Shown here piece by piece: positions 9,292-17,864 of a stretch of 64,000 nt of DNA. Each line of letters opens with the position of its first letter. The first letter of the stretch is position 1. Under the pieces are notes generated by a model, which saw only the letters and a program-made list of their open reading frames with translations, searched no databases and had not been told where the DNA came from. The stretch is from JAHEJB01 sp041748175 (GTDB lineage: Bacteria > Bacteroidota > Rhodothermia > Rhodothermales > Rubricoccaceae): NCBI GenBank assembly GCA_041748175.1, contig JBGTDU010000142.1, positions 17,525-81,524 of the forward strand, written 5' to 3'. The translations under genes were made by a program, and so were the position numbers.

Positions 9292-9546
9292 ATGTTCAGC
9301 CAGTTTCGCCGTGGACGGGTACGCACCCGACAATTCCACTACGAACCTCGTTTCTACGACCCTTCGAAAGACGAGCGGATTAAGCGGCGGATGCGCGTCG
9401 CGCGTCCGCGCGTCCGCGCAAAGTCGAAGCAGCCCGCATTTATTCTTGTTGGTCTGGGGCTGGTTCTGGCACTTTACCTCTACGTCCATATCGACACCAT
9501 CGTCGAGCGCGCCACCGCGTTCGGCGGCTTCTTTTTCGGCGGCTGA
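9292..9546 (+). CDS. small basic protein with a C-terminal membrane helix
   Basis: 84-aa protein. The first 47 residues are strongly basic (RRGRVRTRQF, RIKRRMRVARPRVRAKSK), followed by one hydrophobic helix (AFILVGLGLVLALYLYVHI, about 49-67) and a glycine/phenylalanine-rich tail. It is probably a single-span membrane protein with a cytosolic basic head. No family recognised. It lies 34 bases before the chosen mutL start, so the two may share a transcript. Confidence 0.65.
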   Translation: MFSQFRRGRVRTRQFHYEPRFYDPSKDERIKRRMRVARPRVRAKSKQPAFILVGLGLVLALYLYVHIDTIVERATAFGGFFFGG

Positions 9547-9580
9547 CCGTTCGCTAGCCCAGCCGCCTTTCAACTTGACT

Positions 9581-11521
9581 GTGCCCGCTTCCCCTGCCCT
9601 GGCTCCGACGTCTTCCGAAGGTGTCATTCGTGTTCTTCCCGATGTTCTGGCCAGCAAAATTGCTGCGGGCGAGGTCGTCCAGCGCCCGTCCAGCGTGGTC
9701 AAGGAATTGATCGAGAACGGCATCGATGCCGGAGCGTCCAGCATTCAGGTGATTGTCAAGAAGGCCGGAAGCGCACTTATTCAAGTCGTTGATGACGGCT
9801 GCGGGATGGGAAGGGATGATGCCGCAGTGTGTTTCGGTCGCCACGCGACGAGCAAGCTGCGCTCTATCGGCGATCTTGAACGCCTCGCAACGCTGGGCTT
9901 TCGCGGCGAAGCGCTCGCGTCCATCGCGTCGGTAGCCCAGGTAGAGCTCAAGACCCGTCGCGTCCAGGACGATGCCGGCACGCGTGTGTCAATTGCAGGC
10001 GGCGAACTGGTTGAGCAGGGTCCGTGCGCAACGCCCACCGGGACATCCATCGCCGTGCGCAATTTGTTCTACAACGTACCTGCGCGCCGCAATTTTCTGA
10101 AAGCGGCCTCGACCGAGTTCAAGCACATCGTAGAAGCCTTTCAGGCGCAGGCAGTGGCGAACCCAACGTTGGCGTTTTCGCTCGTGCACGACGGAATGGA
10201 CGTATACCGCCTGGCGGCTCCCGAAACAGTGGCGGCGTTCGACGACGCGCTTCGTGTCCGCGTTCAGGAGCTGTTTGGAAGCAGGCATCCGGTAAGGTTG
10301 GTTCCCGTGGGAGAAACCACGAGCTATTTGTCGATTCGCGGTTTTGTAGGGGCACCTGAGACGGTTCGGAAAGGCCGCAGCGATCAATTTCTCTTCGTCA
10401 ATGGGCGCTACGTCAGGAATCGTTCGCTCAATCACGCGGTCGCCTCGGCCTTCGGCGAGCTGATCCCGCAAGGCTCCTATCCGTTCTTCGCGCTCTTCCT
10501 CAATCTGGATCCTGGACACGTTGACGTAAACGTCCACCCGCAGAAAACAGAAGTCAAGTTCGACGATGAACGCGGCGTCTACGGTTTCATAAAAGCGGTC
10601 GTAAAGAGAGGCTTGGCCACGGCGGGGCTCGCCCTCGCGGTCGATTCGAGTGCGTCACCCGGCATCGTGTTTCAGGCAACCGAGCATGCAGATCCTGAGC
10701 AGCCATTTCGTGATCCCTTACCGCGCTCATGGCGCGCGTCCGCGCTCGATTGGTCGTTTTCGGATGGCGATGGTGGTGGGCGAGCCCGGGGGCCGGAGAT
10801 CATGGGCTCCGAAACGTTGGATTCCCGGACGTTCGATATCGCCTCGTTTCCGTCGTTCGCTATTTCGCCGCAAAAAAATCTTCGCCTGCCCTCTCGTGTC
10901 GAACCGGACGGGGATGGGGTGGAGGCTCCGCATAGCCGAGACGCAAGCGAGCAGCCGATCTGGCAGTTGCACGAACGTTATCTCCTCACGCCGATCCGGT
11001 TCGGAGTCATGGTCCTCGATCAGCAGGCTGCGCACGAGCGCATCCTCTACGAACAGGCGCTGGCCGTGCTCAACGGCGGAATGGCGGCGTCGCAGCAGCT
11101 TCTTTTCCCTCGCACCATCGACTTTGATCCTGGCGAATTTGCGTTGCTCGAAGACCTTCTTCCCGACTTGCAGGCGCTGGGTTTTGATATCGAGTTGTTC
11201 TCCGGCAGAAGCGTGCTGGTCCGAGGTGTCCCCGCCGACGTCCACCTTGGCTCCGAACACGTGATCCTCGAAGAGATTCTGGACCAATTCCAGAGCAACG
11301 GGGAAGGTGTGCAACTTGAGGCACGAGAAAACCTCGCCCGGAGTATGGCGCACCGAAGCGCCATCAAGCCGGGTCGGATTCTAAAACCCGAAGAAGCGCG
11401 TGGCCTGATCGATCAACTGTTCGCGTGCAGGATGCCCTATGCCGATCCGGGCGGACGCCCTACGTTGATAACGCTGTCAATGGAGGAGCTCGCCAAGAGA
11501 TTTGGACGCAGTGGCCCATAA
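9581..11521 (+). CDS. mutL: DNA mismatch repair protein MutL
   Basis: About 646-aa mismatch-repair ATPase linking MutS recognition to strand incision. The N-terminal GHKL ATPase shows KIAAGEVVQRPSSVVKEL, ENGIDAGA, DDGCGM and GFRGEAL. The dimerisation domain follows from about residue 400. The C-terminal half carries the endonuclease-type region: the usual DQHAxxExxxxE reads DQQAAHERILYE here, and the end has ACRMPYADPGGRPT. The start is uncertain. The frame is open to 9311 because it overlaps the preceding gene out of frame; GTG 9581 or TTG 9575 are the best candidates, since conserved sequence begins at VIRVLPDVLA. Gln replaces the motif His. Confidence 0.93.
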   Translation: MPASPALAPTSSEGVIRVLPDVLASKIAAGEVVQRPSSVVKELIENGIDAGASSIQVIVKKAGSALIQVVDDGCGMGRDDAAVCFGRHATSKLRSIGDLERLATLGFRGEALASIASVAQVELKTRRVQDDAGTRVSIAGGELVEQGPCATPTGTSIAVRNLFYNVPARRNFLKAASTEFKHIVEAFQAQAVANPTLAFSLVHDGMDVYRLAAPETVAAFDDALRVRVQELFGSRHPVRLVPVGETTSYLSIRGFVGAPETVRKGRSDQFLFVNGRYVRNRSLNHAVASAFGELIPQGSYPFFALFLNLDPGHVDVNVHPQKTEVKFDDERGVYGFIKAVVKRGLATAGLALAVDSSASPGIVFQATEHADPEQPFRDPLPRSWRASALDWSFSDGDGGGRARGPEIMGSETLDSRTFDIASFPSFAISPQKNLRLPSRVEPDGDGVEAPHSRDASEQPIWQLHERYLLTPIRFGVMVLDQQAAHERILYEQALAVLNGGMAASQQLLFPRTIDFDPGEFALLEDLLPDLQALGFDIELFSGRSVLVRGVPADVHLGSEHVILEEILDQFQSNGEGVQLEARENLARSMAHRSAIKPGRILKPEEARGLIDQLFACRMPYADPGGRPTLITLSMEELAKRFGRSGP

Positions 11522-11820
11522 CGAAAAATGTATGGTTGCGCGGCCTCGACGTCCCTCCAGCTTCGCCGCGATGAGGGCAACGAACGCTAGAAATAACAGG
11601 CGGAGCGCGACCGTTAGTGTTTGCAAGGCGAAATGGATGGCTTTGGTACGGCCACATCAGGTCGAGGTCGGCACCTGTTCGATTTGGGTGCCCTGATTCA
11701 GAGGATACCGTTCCTGCATTCCAATGGGCCCTGCTGCTGGTGCGTGCTGGCAAAGTTGTTTTGGGAAGCTCTGGCGTAGAGTCAGAGCGATCTTCCGCCC
11801 ACGCAAAGACACGGATTCCA
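11522..11820. other. 299-base gap before tilS; nothing recognised
   Basis: The tilS frame stays open upstream to 11617, but that extension has no resemblance to TilS. I see no repeat, hairpin or small gene here. Confidence 0.45.
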
Positions 11821-13164
11821 ATGTCAGAATTAGACGGCGCGCACGTCCTCCATGTCATGAATGAACTTGGCGTTCGGTTGTCGGCTAATGTAGTCGTTGG
11901 TGTCAGCGGTGGCGTGGATTCCGTTGTGTTGCTCCAACTCCTCTGCGACGCCGGATTTTCAGTCACCGCTTGCCACGCCAACTATGGGTTGCGGGGCGCC
12001 GAATCGGAAAGTGATGAGACGTTCGTTCGTGCGCTGGCGGACGAGCTTGGGCTGCATCTTGTGGTCAAGAGGATTGACCTGCCGGAGTCAGGAAATCGAC
12101 AGGAGGCAGCGCGAGATGCTCGTTACGCCTTCTTCCGTGAAACGGCTGAAGCAGTGGGAGCGGAGGTCGTGGTTGTCGCCCATCATTGCGACGACCAGGC
12201 CGAGACCGTGCTGCTCAATCTGTTTCGCGGCGCGGGAGCGCATGGCCTGTCCGGGATGCCGACAATTCGTCCGATCGCCCGTTCTTCGTCCATTCAGCTC
12301 ATTCGTCCGCTGCTCGGCTGGTCGCGCGAGGACATTGAGGAACTAGCCAGAACTCGTGGCTGGGACTGGCGAGAGGATTCCTCCAACACATCCGGCAACT
12401 ACGCACGAAACCGCCTTAGAAACTATGTCATTCCGCTTATCCAGAAAGAGTTTGGTGAACGAGCGTCACGGAATATCGCGGAGGCCGCAGGACGAATTCG
12501 TGCTGTCGTCGATCTGGTGGACGGGAGCACGTCTGTCCGTTTATCGATCGATGAATTGCGCGCTCTGCCCGAGGCACAGCGGCATTTTCGTTACGTCAGT
12601 GCCCTGAAGAGATTCGCCCCACACGCGCCGCTGAGATCGGGGGCGATGCCGGACCTTGATGCTCTCCTCGACGCGCAGCCGGGGAAGCGCGTCGTGTGGC
12701 CAGGCGTTTCAGTTTGGCGGGAACGTGAGGCGCTGGTCATAAAACCAGAAGGCGAGAACGTCGCGTTGCAGAGTTGGCGTGTTCAGATGGGCTCTTCTGC
12801 TACAACACCGTTTGGGACCTTGGCTGTCGAGCTGGTCGAAAACATCGAGCCGGAGGATCTGAAAACGACGAATGGCGAGATCGAGCTAGTCGACGCGGCT
12901 GCGCTGCTCGGGCCACTATCGCTACGTTGCTGGCGCGCCGGAGATCGATTCAGCCCCTTGAGCCTCAACGGGTCCAAACTCGTCAGCGATCTGTTGACAG
13001 ATCATAAAGTTCCTTCATCCGAGCGTGATCGTCAGCTTGTGCTTTGTTCGGGGGAGGAGATCGTGTGGGTCGTCGGGCGTCGTTTGGCGGAAGAAGCAAG
13101 AATCCGAGCATCCACGGAGCAAGCTGTACGCCTGGTTTGGACGCCCGCCCCCGCCTTCGGTTGA
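11821..13164 (+). CDS. tilS: tRNA(Ile)-lysidine synthetase
   Basis: 447-aa ATP-dependent enzyme that modifies C34 of tRNA-Ile(CAU) to lysidine, an essential decoding step for AUA codons. The N-terminal PP-loop SGGVDS is at residues 29-34. HHCDDQAETVLLNLFRGAG follows near residue 121, and RPLL...R near 161, all typical. The C-terminal TilS domain (LSLRCWRAGDRFSPLSLNGSKLVSD) is present. The ATG at 11821 puts the P-loop at the usual distance from the start. Followed 51 bases later by hpt, the common tilS-hpt pairing. Confidence 0.95.
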   Translation: MSELDGAHVLHVMNELGVRLSANVVVGVSGGVDSVVLLQLLCDAGFSVTACHANYGLRGAESESDETFVRALADELGLHLVVKRIDLPESGNRQEAARDARYAFFRETAEAVGAEVVVVAHHCDDQAETVLLNLFRGAGAHGLSGMPTIRPIARSSSIQLIRPLLGWSREDIEELARTRGWDWREDSSNTSGNYARNRLRNYVIPLIQKEFGERASRNIAEAAGRIRAVVDLVDGSTSVRLSIDELRALPEAQRHFRYVSALKRFAPHAPLRSGAMPDLDALLDAQPGKRVVWPGVSVWREREALVIKPEGENVALQSWRVQMGSSATTPFGTLAVELVENIEPEDLKTTNGEIELVDAAALLGPLSLRCWRAGDRFSPLSLNGSKLVSDLLTDHKVPSSERDRQLVLCSGEEIVWVVGRRLAEEARIRASTEQAVRLVWTPAPAFG

Positions 13165-13215
13165 ACGGCATGAACGCAGCCCGTAGTTTCGTATTTGCCT
13201 ACCTCTCCAGTTCTA

Positions 13216-13800
13216 ATGGACACTGCCACGGCCACGTTGACTGCTCCAGATTCCGTCGTTTGCCAGGGCGAACGCTTCCGGCTGTATCTGGATGAGGCCA
13301 CGCTACAGGCGCGAATCAGCGCGCTCGGCGAGCAGATTAGCATCGACTATGGCGAGGCTGAGACGCCGCCCATCTTCATCGGCGTCCTGAATGGTGCATT
13401 CATGTTTGTGGCCGACCTGATACGTACGCTCTCAATAGACTGCGAGGTAGACTTCTACAAGCTCTCCTCCTACGGCTCATCAAAGGTGTCGAGCGGCATG
13501 GTGACAGAGCTCAAACACATCGACGCGGAACTCGAAGGCAGACACGTCATCGTGGTGGAAGACATCGTGGACACCGGCGTCACGATGCGCTATATCCTCG
13601 ACCGGATTCGGGAGTTGAATCCGGCGTCGGTGCGCTCCGCCACACTTCTCCGAAAACCGGACGCCGCGAAAGTGACGGTTAAGGTCGACTACGTGGGCTT
13701 CGAGATCGACAACCTGTTCGTCATTGGGTATGGCCTCGACTATGGGCAGTTGGCCCGCAATCTGCGCGCGATTTATATACTGGATGAGGCGGGTCTCTGA
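13216..13800 (+). CDS. hpt: hypoxanthine phosphoribosyltransferase
   Basis: 194-aa purine salvage enzyme converting hypoxanthine or guanine plus PRPP to the nucleotide. The PRPP-binding loop VVEDIVDTGVTM is at about residues 114-125. FKLSSYGSS-type residues and the late FEIDNLFVIGYGLDY segment that holds the purine are also present. The ATG at 13216 was preferred to a TTG at 13195. It follows tilS, as in many bacteria, often with ftsH next (not seen here). Confidence 0.93.
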   Translation: MDTATATLTAPDSVVCQGERFRLYLDEATLQARISALGEQISIDYGEAETPPIFIGVLNGAFMFVADLIRTLSIDCEVDFYKLSSYGSSKVSSGMVTELKHIDAELEGRHVIVVEDIVDTGVTMRYILDRIRELNPASVRSATLLRKPDAAKVTVKVDYVGFEIDNLFVIGYGLDYGQLARNLRAIYILDEAGL

Positions 13801-14032
13801 CGCCAGCCAAGAAGCTCTGTGTGTAATCTCCGCGTGATCTACACTCCCATTGTTCCGGTTTATTCCGGTTTGGTAGTAGGTTACGTGCTTTCAGGGCGAG
13901 TTCATTCAGGGCCGTCCACCGTTCAACAACACGAGTACCGAGTACCTCCAGTCGGGACGGCCACGCATCGCGCGGCTTGTGCACAGCACGCCTACCGGAC
14001 TAAATCGGGCCTGTACAAAACACAAAAACAAC

Positions 14033-14239
14033 ATGGCAAGCGGCATCGTAAAATGGTTCAACGCTGAAAAAGGCTTTGGATTCATCACTCCCGACGAGGG
14101 AGCACGCGATCTTTTCGTTCACCGCAGCAACGTCTCAGGCCTCGGCCGTGACGAAGGCCTCCAGGAAGGCGAAGCTGTACAATACGACGTCGAGGAGGGC
14201 CAGAAGGGCCTCAGCGCCGTCAACGTTCAGCGTAGCTGA
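14033..14239 (+). CDS. cold-shock domain protein (CspA family)
   Basis: 68-aa nucleic-acid chaperone. RNP1 (KGFGFI) and RNP2 (LFVHRS) are intact in a single OB fold starting MASGIVKWFNAEKGFG. It would bind single-stranded RNA or DNA and melt structure. A long untranslated leader of up to about 230 bases separates it from hpt. That is common for cold-shock genes whose mRNA structure is temperature-controlled, but I cannot show a structure here. A factor-independent terminator follows at 14261-14294. Confidence 0.95.
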   Translation: MASGIVKWFNAEKGFGFITPDEGARDLFVHRSNVSGLGRDEGLQEGEAVQYDVEEGQKGLSAVNVQRS

Positions 14240-14260
14240 GGTACTTCTCAGTTTCTGTTC

Positions 14261-14294
14261 AAAGGGGTCAGGCCGAAAGGTCAGGCCCCTTTTC
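14261..14294 (+). terminator. probable Rho-independent terminator of the cold-shock gene
   Basis: AAAGGGGTCAGGCC and GGTCAGGCCCCTTTT can pair through AAAGGGG/CCCCTTT with internal mismatches, ending in a T-run. It lies 22 bases after the stop codon. Confidence 0.75.
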
Positions 14295-14391
14295 ATTTGG
14301 TTCCTCCTGGCTCGTTTGCATCACCTGTCGGGTCAAGCGAAAAGCCAGACTGCTGCGAATAAGTGGAGGAGTCAACTCGGAGTGCTTTGCT

Positions 14392-14410
14392 ATTTGGAAC
14401 GGGTCTAAAT
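14392..14410 (+). promoter_or_regulatory. candidate operator, near-palindrome ATTTGGA-N5-TCTAAAT
   Basis: A 19-base near-palindrome with 7-base arms and one mismatch lies 65 bases before an IsdG/ABM-like gene. TTTAGA/TCTAAA-type palindromes are bound by iron- or manganese-responsive regulators in several phyla. The assignment is inference. Confidence 0.35.
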
Positions 14411-14474
14411 AGATTGCCGTACTTCTCAAAAGTCGGCTGCCTATCTGGGCGGCAGGCGTTAGAAAATCTGGTCT

Positions 14475-14816
14475 ATGGAAGCAACTACCGCGCTTGGTTT
14501 CGTCGCCGTGAATTACATCGATTGCACAGATGCGTACATCCCGCGCTTTGAAGAATTGTTTTCCTCGCGCGTGGGTGCGATTGATCGGCTACCGGGTTTT
14601 AGGAATATGCACGTTCTTAGGCCGCAGAAAGTCGGCGATGCGTACTTGATTGTCAGCTACTGGGACGACGAGTCGCACTTCCAGGCGTGGACCAAGTCGC
14701 CGGAGTTTCTCGAGGGCCACAAGCGTGGCTTCGACGATATCCGGAAGGCCAGAGAGCAGGGCGGCGAGGCACCGATGAAGTCCACCTTCAAAACGTATGA
14801 GATTTTGAGCAACTAA
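14475..14816 (+). CDS. antibiotic biosynthesis monooxygenase (ABM) domain protein, haem-monooxygenase-like
   Basis: 113-aa single-domain ferredoxin-like protein. The pattern VAVNYIDC...FEELFSSRVGAIDRLPGF, then VSYWDDESHFQAWTKSPEF, is that of the ABM/HmoA-IsdG family: dimeric enzymes that degrade haem or oxidise quinones. The conserved W and H region (FQAWTKSPEFLEGHKRG) supports a haem-oxygenase-like member. It would act in the cytosol. A possible iron operator lies upstream, and a 45-aa membrane peptide gene follows 7 bases later. Confidence 0.82.
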   Translation: MEATTALGFVAVNYIDCTDAYIPRFEELFSSRVGAIDRLPGFRNMHVLRPQKVGDAYLIVSYWDDESHFQAWTKSPEFLEGHKRGFDDIRKAREQGGEAPMKSTFKTYEILSN

Positions 14817-14823
14817 CGGTACG

Positions 14824-14961
14824 ATGGACGCAGAACCAAAAAAAGAAAAGGCTACGTTCGGCGTGGCGAAGAAGGCCGGGATCCTGGCCTTCACGTTCTT
14901 TCTGGTCAAAGGACTAATCTGGTTGGCCGTTCTCCTTTTCGGCGCAAAGGCCATTCTCTGA
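14824..14961 (+). CDS. 45-aa single-span membrane protein
   Basis: Short gene beginning MDAEPKKEKATFGVAKKAG, then a hydrophobic helix (ILAFTFFLVKGLIWLAVLLF). The stop is TGA at 14959. It starts 7 bases after the ABM gene, so it is probably in the same transcript. The charged head followed by FFLVKGLIWLAVLL resembles small conserved membrane proteins of many bacteria that have no known function. It was too short for routine gene calling. Confidence 0.65.
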   Translation: MDAEPKKEKATFGVAKKAGILAFTFFLVKGLIWLAVLLFGAKAIL

Positions 14962-15016
14962 AGCTGGCCCACACAGCGCAGTTCAGGCCCGACCGGTGCT
15001 CAATGCGACGGCGCAT

Positions 15017-16291
15017 TCATACGACGTCCTTAGGCCCGCACACGTACGGCTTTTCAACCAGCCCCGCCATGGCACCCACGACGGCGATGTTCTCTGCCTG
15101 CGAAAGTTCCTGGAGGGTGCCATCTCGCTCAAGAATGGCAATGGCGTCGTCCTTGAGTTGATAGGCGTCGTGACGCGCGCTGCCGGCTGCGAGGTAGTAG
15201 CCAACGTCAGCGCCAGCCGTCGAGGGTGCAGACAGCCCGGTCGTCACGAGCCACCGTTCTACCCTGTCGTGCAACTCGGAAAGCTCCTCTCTCGACGAAT
15301 TGCTCTTAAGAAAGGTAGTCCGGAAGAGGTCGCGATTTAGAATGCGTCGCGAAAGGTCGGCGAGGATCGGGTCCTTAGCCTCCGCCCATCGCTTTGCGCT
15401 GTAGAGGATATCTGTGTCGTCCAGCGCAACGAAATGGTCGAGCACGTCGGTCTGCTCAACATCCGCTGCCGTTACGTCTTCGGTAAGAAAGTAGGCCAGG
15501 GACGGGGCCGTTGAAGCAATTGCAGGATCATTCCAATCCCAAACGTATCGAACTCGCGCAAACGTGTTTAGCAGTAAATGATCGGCGGCAATTACTGTTT
15601 TATGTAGATACACTTGCCAGTACATTAGCCGACGACTGAGAATGAAGTTCTCCACGGAGTAGGCGCCTTTTGCCTCGATTACAATCCGCTCGTCATGCAC
15701 GCGCATGGTTTTCAGGATGCGCTGGACTCCCACGACGCCCTCGGCCACACCCGTGTAGAAAGCGTCGCGCCGGAGATAATCGAGCCGGTCCATGTCGAGT
15801 TGGCTGGCGACGAGTGTGTGGAAAAACGGGCGCTCGTACGTCCCGTCGAAGATGGCGAGCGCCATATTGAGCTTTCCACCAACCTGGTTGTTGAGCCGCT
15901 CTATGAGGGCACGGCTCATGCGTTCATGATGATGCGGCGCGCCGTCGGGGGCAGGTGGAATCAAAATTTGCTCTAACGTGTGCGAGAAAGGCCCATGGCC
16001 TATGTCGTGGAGCAGCGCGGCCGCAATAGCGCTCTCGGCCTCCTCGGGTGAGACTTCGGTGCCCTTCTGTGTCAGTATCCCGAGGATATCCTGCATCAAT
16101 GCCATCGCCCCAAGCGCATGCTCAAAGCGCGTGTGAACGGCGCCGGGAAATGCAAGAAATCCTAGTCCCAGCTGCCGAATGCGCCGCAGGCGTTGAACAG
16201 CCGACGTTTCGATCAGCTGGACAATGAGGCCGCGCGGCACCGAGATAAACCCGTGGACCGGGTCTGAAAAGAGCTTGAAGTGGCCGGGCAC
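15017..16291 (-). CDS. HD-domain phosphohydrolase
   Basis: About 424-aa soluble HD-superfamily protein related to dNTP triphosphohydrolase/YdhJ-like enzymes. It begins HFKLFSDPVHGFISV and carries HTRFEHALGAMAL, then the metal motif HDIGHGPFSHTLE, all as in the family; a late VEQTD...DTDILYSAKR region follows. The start is uncertain. The frame is open to 16456, but the extra 55 residues are proline-rich or repeat-derived. GTG 16291 (VPGHFKLF) places the first conserved residues at the N-terminus. Probable substrate is a phosphorylated nucleotide. It is divergent from the deacetylase gene. Confidence 0.85.
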   Translation of the reverse strand: MPGHFKLFSDPVHGFISVPRGLIVQLIETSAVQRLRRIRQLGLGFLAFPGAVHTRFEHALGAMALMQDILGILTQKGTEVSPEEAESAIAAALLHDIGHGPFSHTLEQILIPPAPDGAPHHHERMSRALIERLNNQVGGKLNMALAIFDGTYERPFFHTLVASQLDMDRLDYLRRDAFYTGVAEGVVGVQRILKTMRVHDERIVIEAKGAYSVENFILSRRLMYWQVYLHKTVIAADHLLLNTFARVRYVWDWNDPAIASTAPSLAYFLTEDVTAADVEQTDVLDHFVALDDTDILYSAKRWAEAKDPILADLSRRILNRDLFRTTFLKSNSSREELSELHDRVERWLVTTGLSAPSTAGADVGYYLAAGSARHDAYQLKDDAIAILERDGTLQELSQAENIAVVGAMAGLVEKPYVCGPKDVV

Positions 16292-16370
16292 GTTGAGAAA
16301 GGGAAACGGAAGCCGCGGGGGTGCGGGTCGCGGCGGGTAGTTTACGCCCCCATCCGAAAAAGACCGACGC

Positions 16371-17753
16371 GTGCGCTCTCCGACTCGCCCTTTCTCCGAC
16401 TCGGACACTCGTTCGATTACGTGCTGCATTGAGGGGCCAGAGGACTTCATCCCCAAGGCCCGATTTGCGGTAGAGATGCTCTTGTTGGGCCTTTCCCTTG
16501 AGCCGGAGTGGGTAGAAAGCGATGGGCTGACGCGCGGGAGTCTTTACTACAGTCCACGTGCAGACACCCTGGAGAATGAGGCCCTCTGCCTGCGACTAAA
16601 ACCCGAGACGGTTGCATTTTTCAAGGAACGCAAGGCGGTCAATCCCGAATCCTGGGGCAGGCTTCGTTGGGATGGCATCGACTGGTTTCTGCCATTTGGG
16701 GGAAACGGCGGCGAGCCCCCCGATGTCATCGCGTCGGCATTTTTCTGGCTTGCCGGATGGCAGGAGCACACGACCGTTGAGCGCGATAGGCACGGACGGT
16801 TTCAGCACGAAGCCTCGCTGCAGGCCAATTTGGACGTAGCCTTCCAGCCTCTTGTGGATGTGTACCGTTGTTGGTTAGGCGAAAATTTGTTGGAGAGAGG
16901 CGCGAGTGTTCGGCCTCGAACCTGGAACGGAAAATCGTGGGCCGTGGCGCTGACGCATGACATCGACTTTATTGAGACGCGGAAACGAAGCCGATCGAAA
17001 TCGCTTGCGTTGGGGAAGGTCGGCGAAGCCCTGGTTGGTTGGGGGCCTGGTGATCCGCGGCGAAGGTCCATGCAAAAAATCAGAGCCGCCGAACACGTCC
17101 GACGTCTGACAGCCACGTACTTTTTCAAAGCAGGAGCATCTTCGGCTGAGGACATCGGATACGCGCTCAATACGCCCTGGCTTCAGCGGTTCATGGCTGA
17201 CTTAGAGGCCGACGGATTCGAGATTGGGCTGCATCCCAGTTACGCGGCGTACGACAACCCACAACGGTTGCGGGAAGAACTCGACCGACTCCATAAAGCA
17301 GGACGCGAACGACCTGAGAGCGCCCGGATGCACTTCCTTCGGTGGATCGATCCAACGACACCCCGCATGCTGGATCAGGCAGAATTTCGGATTGACAGCT
17401 CCCTCGGTTTTTCGGAGCATGAGGGATTCCGACGTGCTACATGCCATCCGTTTCGAATCTTCGACCTGGCCGCGAATCGTCCGTTGAACGTGTGGGAAAT
17501 GCCTCTCGCGGTCATGGACACCACGCTCTTCTCGCATCGTGGGCTTTCCGCTGAGGGGGCGATCGGGAGCATTCAGTCCGTTTTCGACGCTGCGAAACGC
17601 GTCGGTGGCTGCGCCGTCATGCTCTGGCACAACACACCCGTCGACGAGGCGAACTTTCCAGGTAGACCCAACGTGTTCGAGAGCGCCATGGATCTCGCCC
17701 TCGCCGACGGTGCCTTCGTCGGAAGCTTGAGGGACGCTCTGGGAAATGTGTAG
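16371..17753 (+). CDS. polysaccharide deacetylase-like protein with DUF7033-type N-terminus
   Basis: Up to 460 aa. The N-terminal domain (KARFAVEMLLLGLSLEPEWV to about residue 180) resembles the region found before deacetylase domains in Bacteroidota. The NodB-like core shows VALTHDIDFIETRKRS (first motif, the metal Asp) and later EIGLHPSYAAYDN (second motif, His), ending in a MLWHNTPVDE-type segment. It would remove acetyl groups from a cell-surface polysaccharide. The only standard start (GTG 16371) lies in a repetitive word (CTCCGACTCGCCCTTTCTCC), while conserved sequence begins after about residue 20 at IEGPEDFIP. The real start may therefore be further in or non-standard. Confidence 0.82.
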   Translation: MRSPTRPFSDSDTRSITCCIEGPEDFIPKARFAVEMLLLGLSLEPEWVESDGLTRGSLYYSPRADTLENEALCLRLKPETVAFFKERKAVNPESWGRLRWDGIDWFLPFGGNGGEPPDVIASAFFWLAGWQEHTTVERDRHGRFQHEASLQANLDVAFQPLVDVYRCWLGENLLERGASVRPRTWNGKSWAVALTHDIDFIETRKRSRSKSLALGKVGEALVGWGPGDPRRRSMQKIRAAEHVRRLTATYFFKAGASSAEDIGYALNTPWLQRFMADLEADGFEIGLHPSYAAYDNPQRLREELDRLHKAGRERPESARMHFLRWIDPTTPRMLDQAEFRIDSSLGFSEHEGFRRATCHPFRIFDLAANRPLNVWEMPLAVMDTTLFSHRGLSAEGAIGSIQSVFDAAKRVGGCAVMLWHNTPVDEANFPGRPNVFESAMDLALADGAFVGSLRDALGNV

Positions 17754-17864
17754 TTCGGAGGCCGTAATCCGCCAACGGATATCTGAGGGCGTGGACAGTT
17801 GACGCTGTGCAGCGGACCGACCATAACTTGAGGGATCCGAAATCTGAACTCTCTCCCTCGGTGC

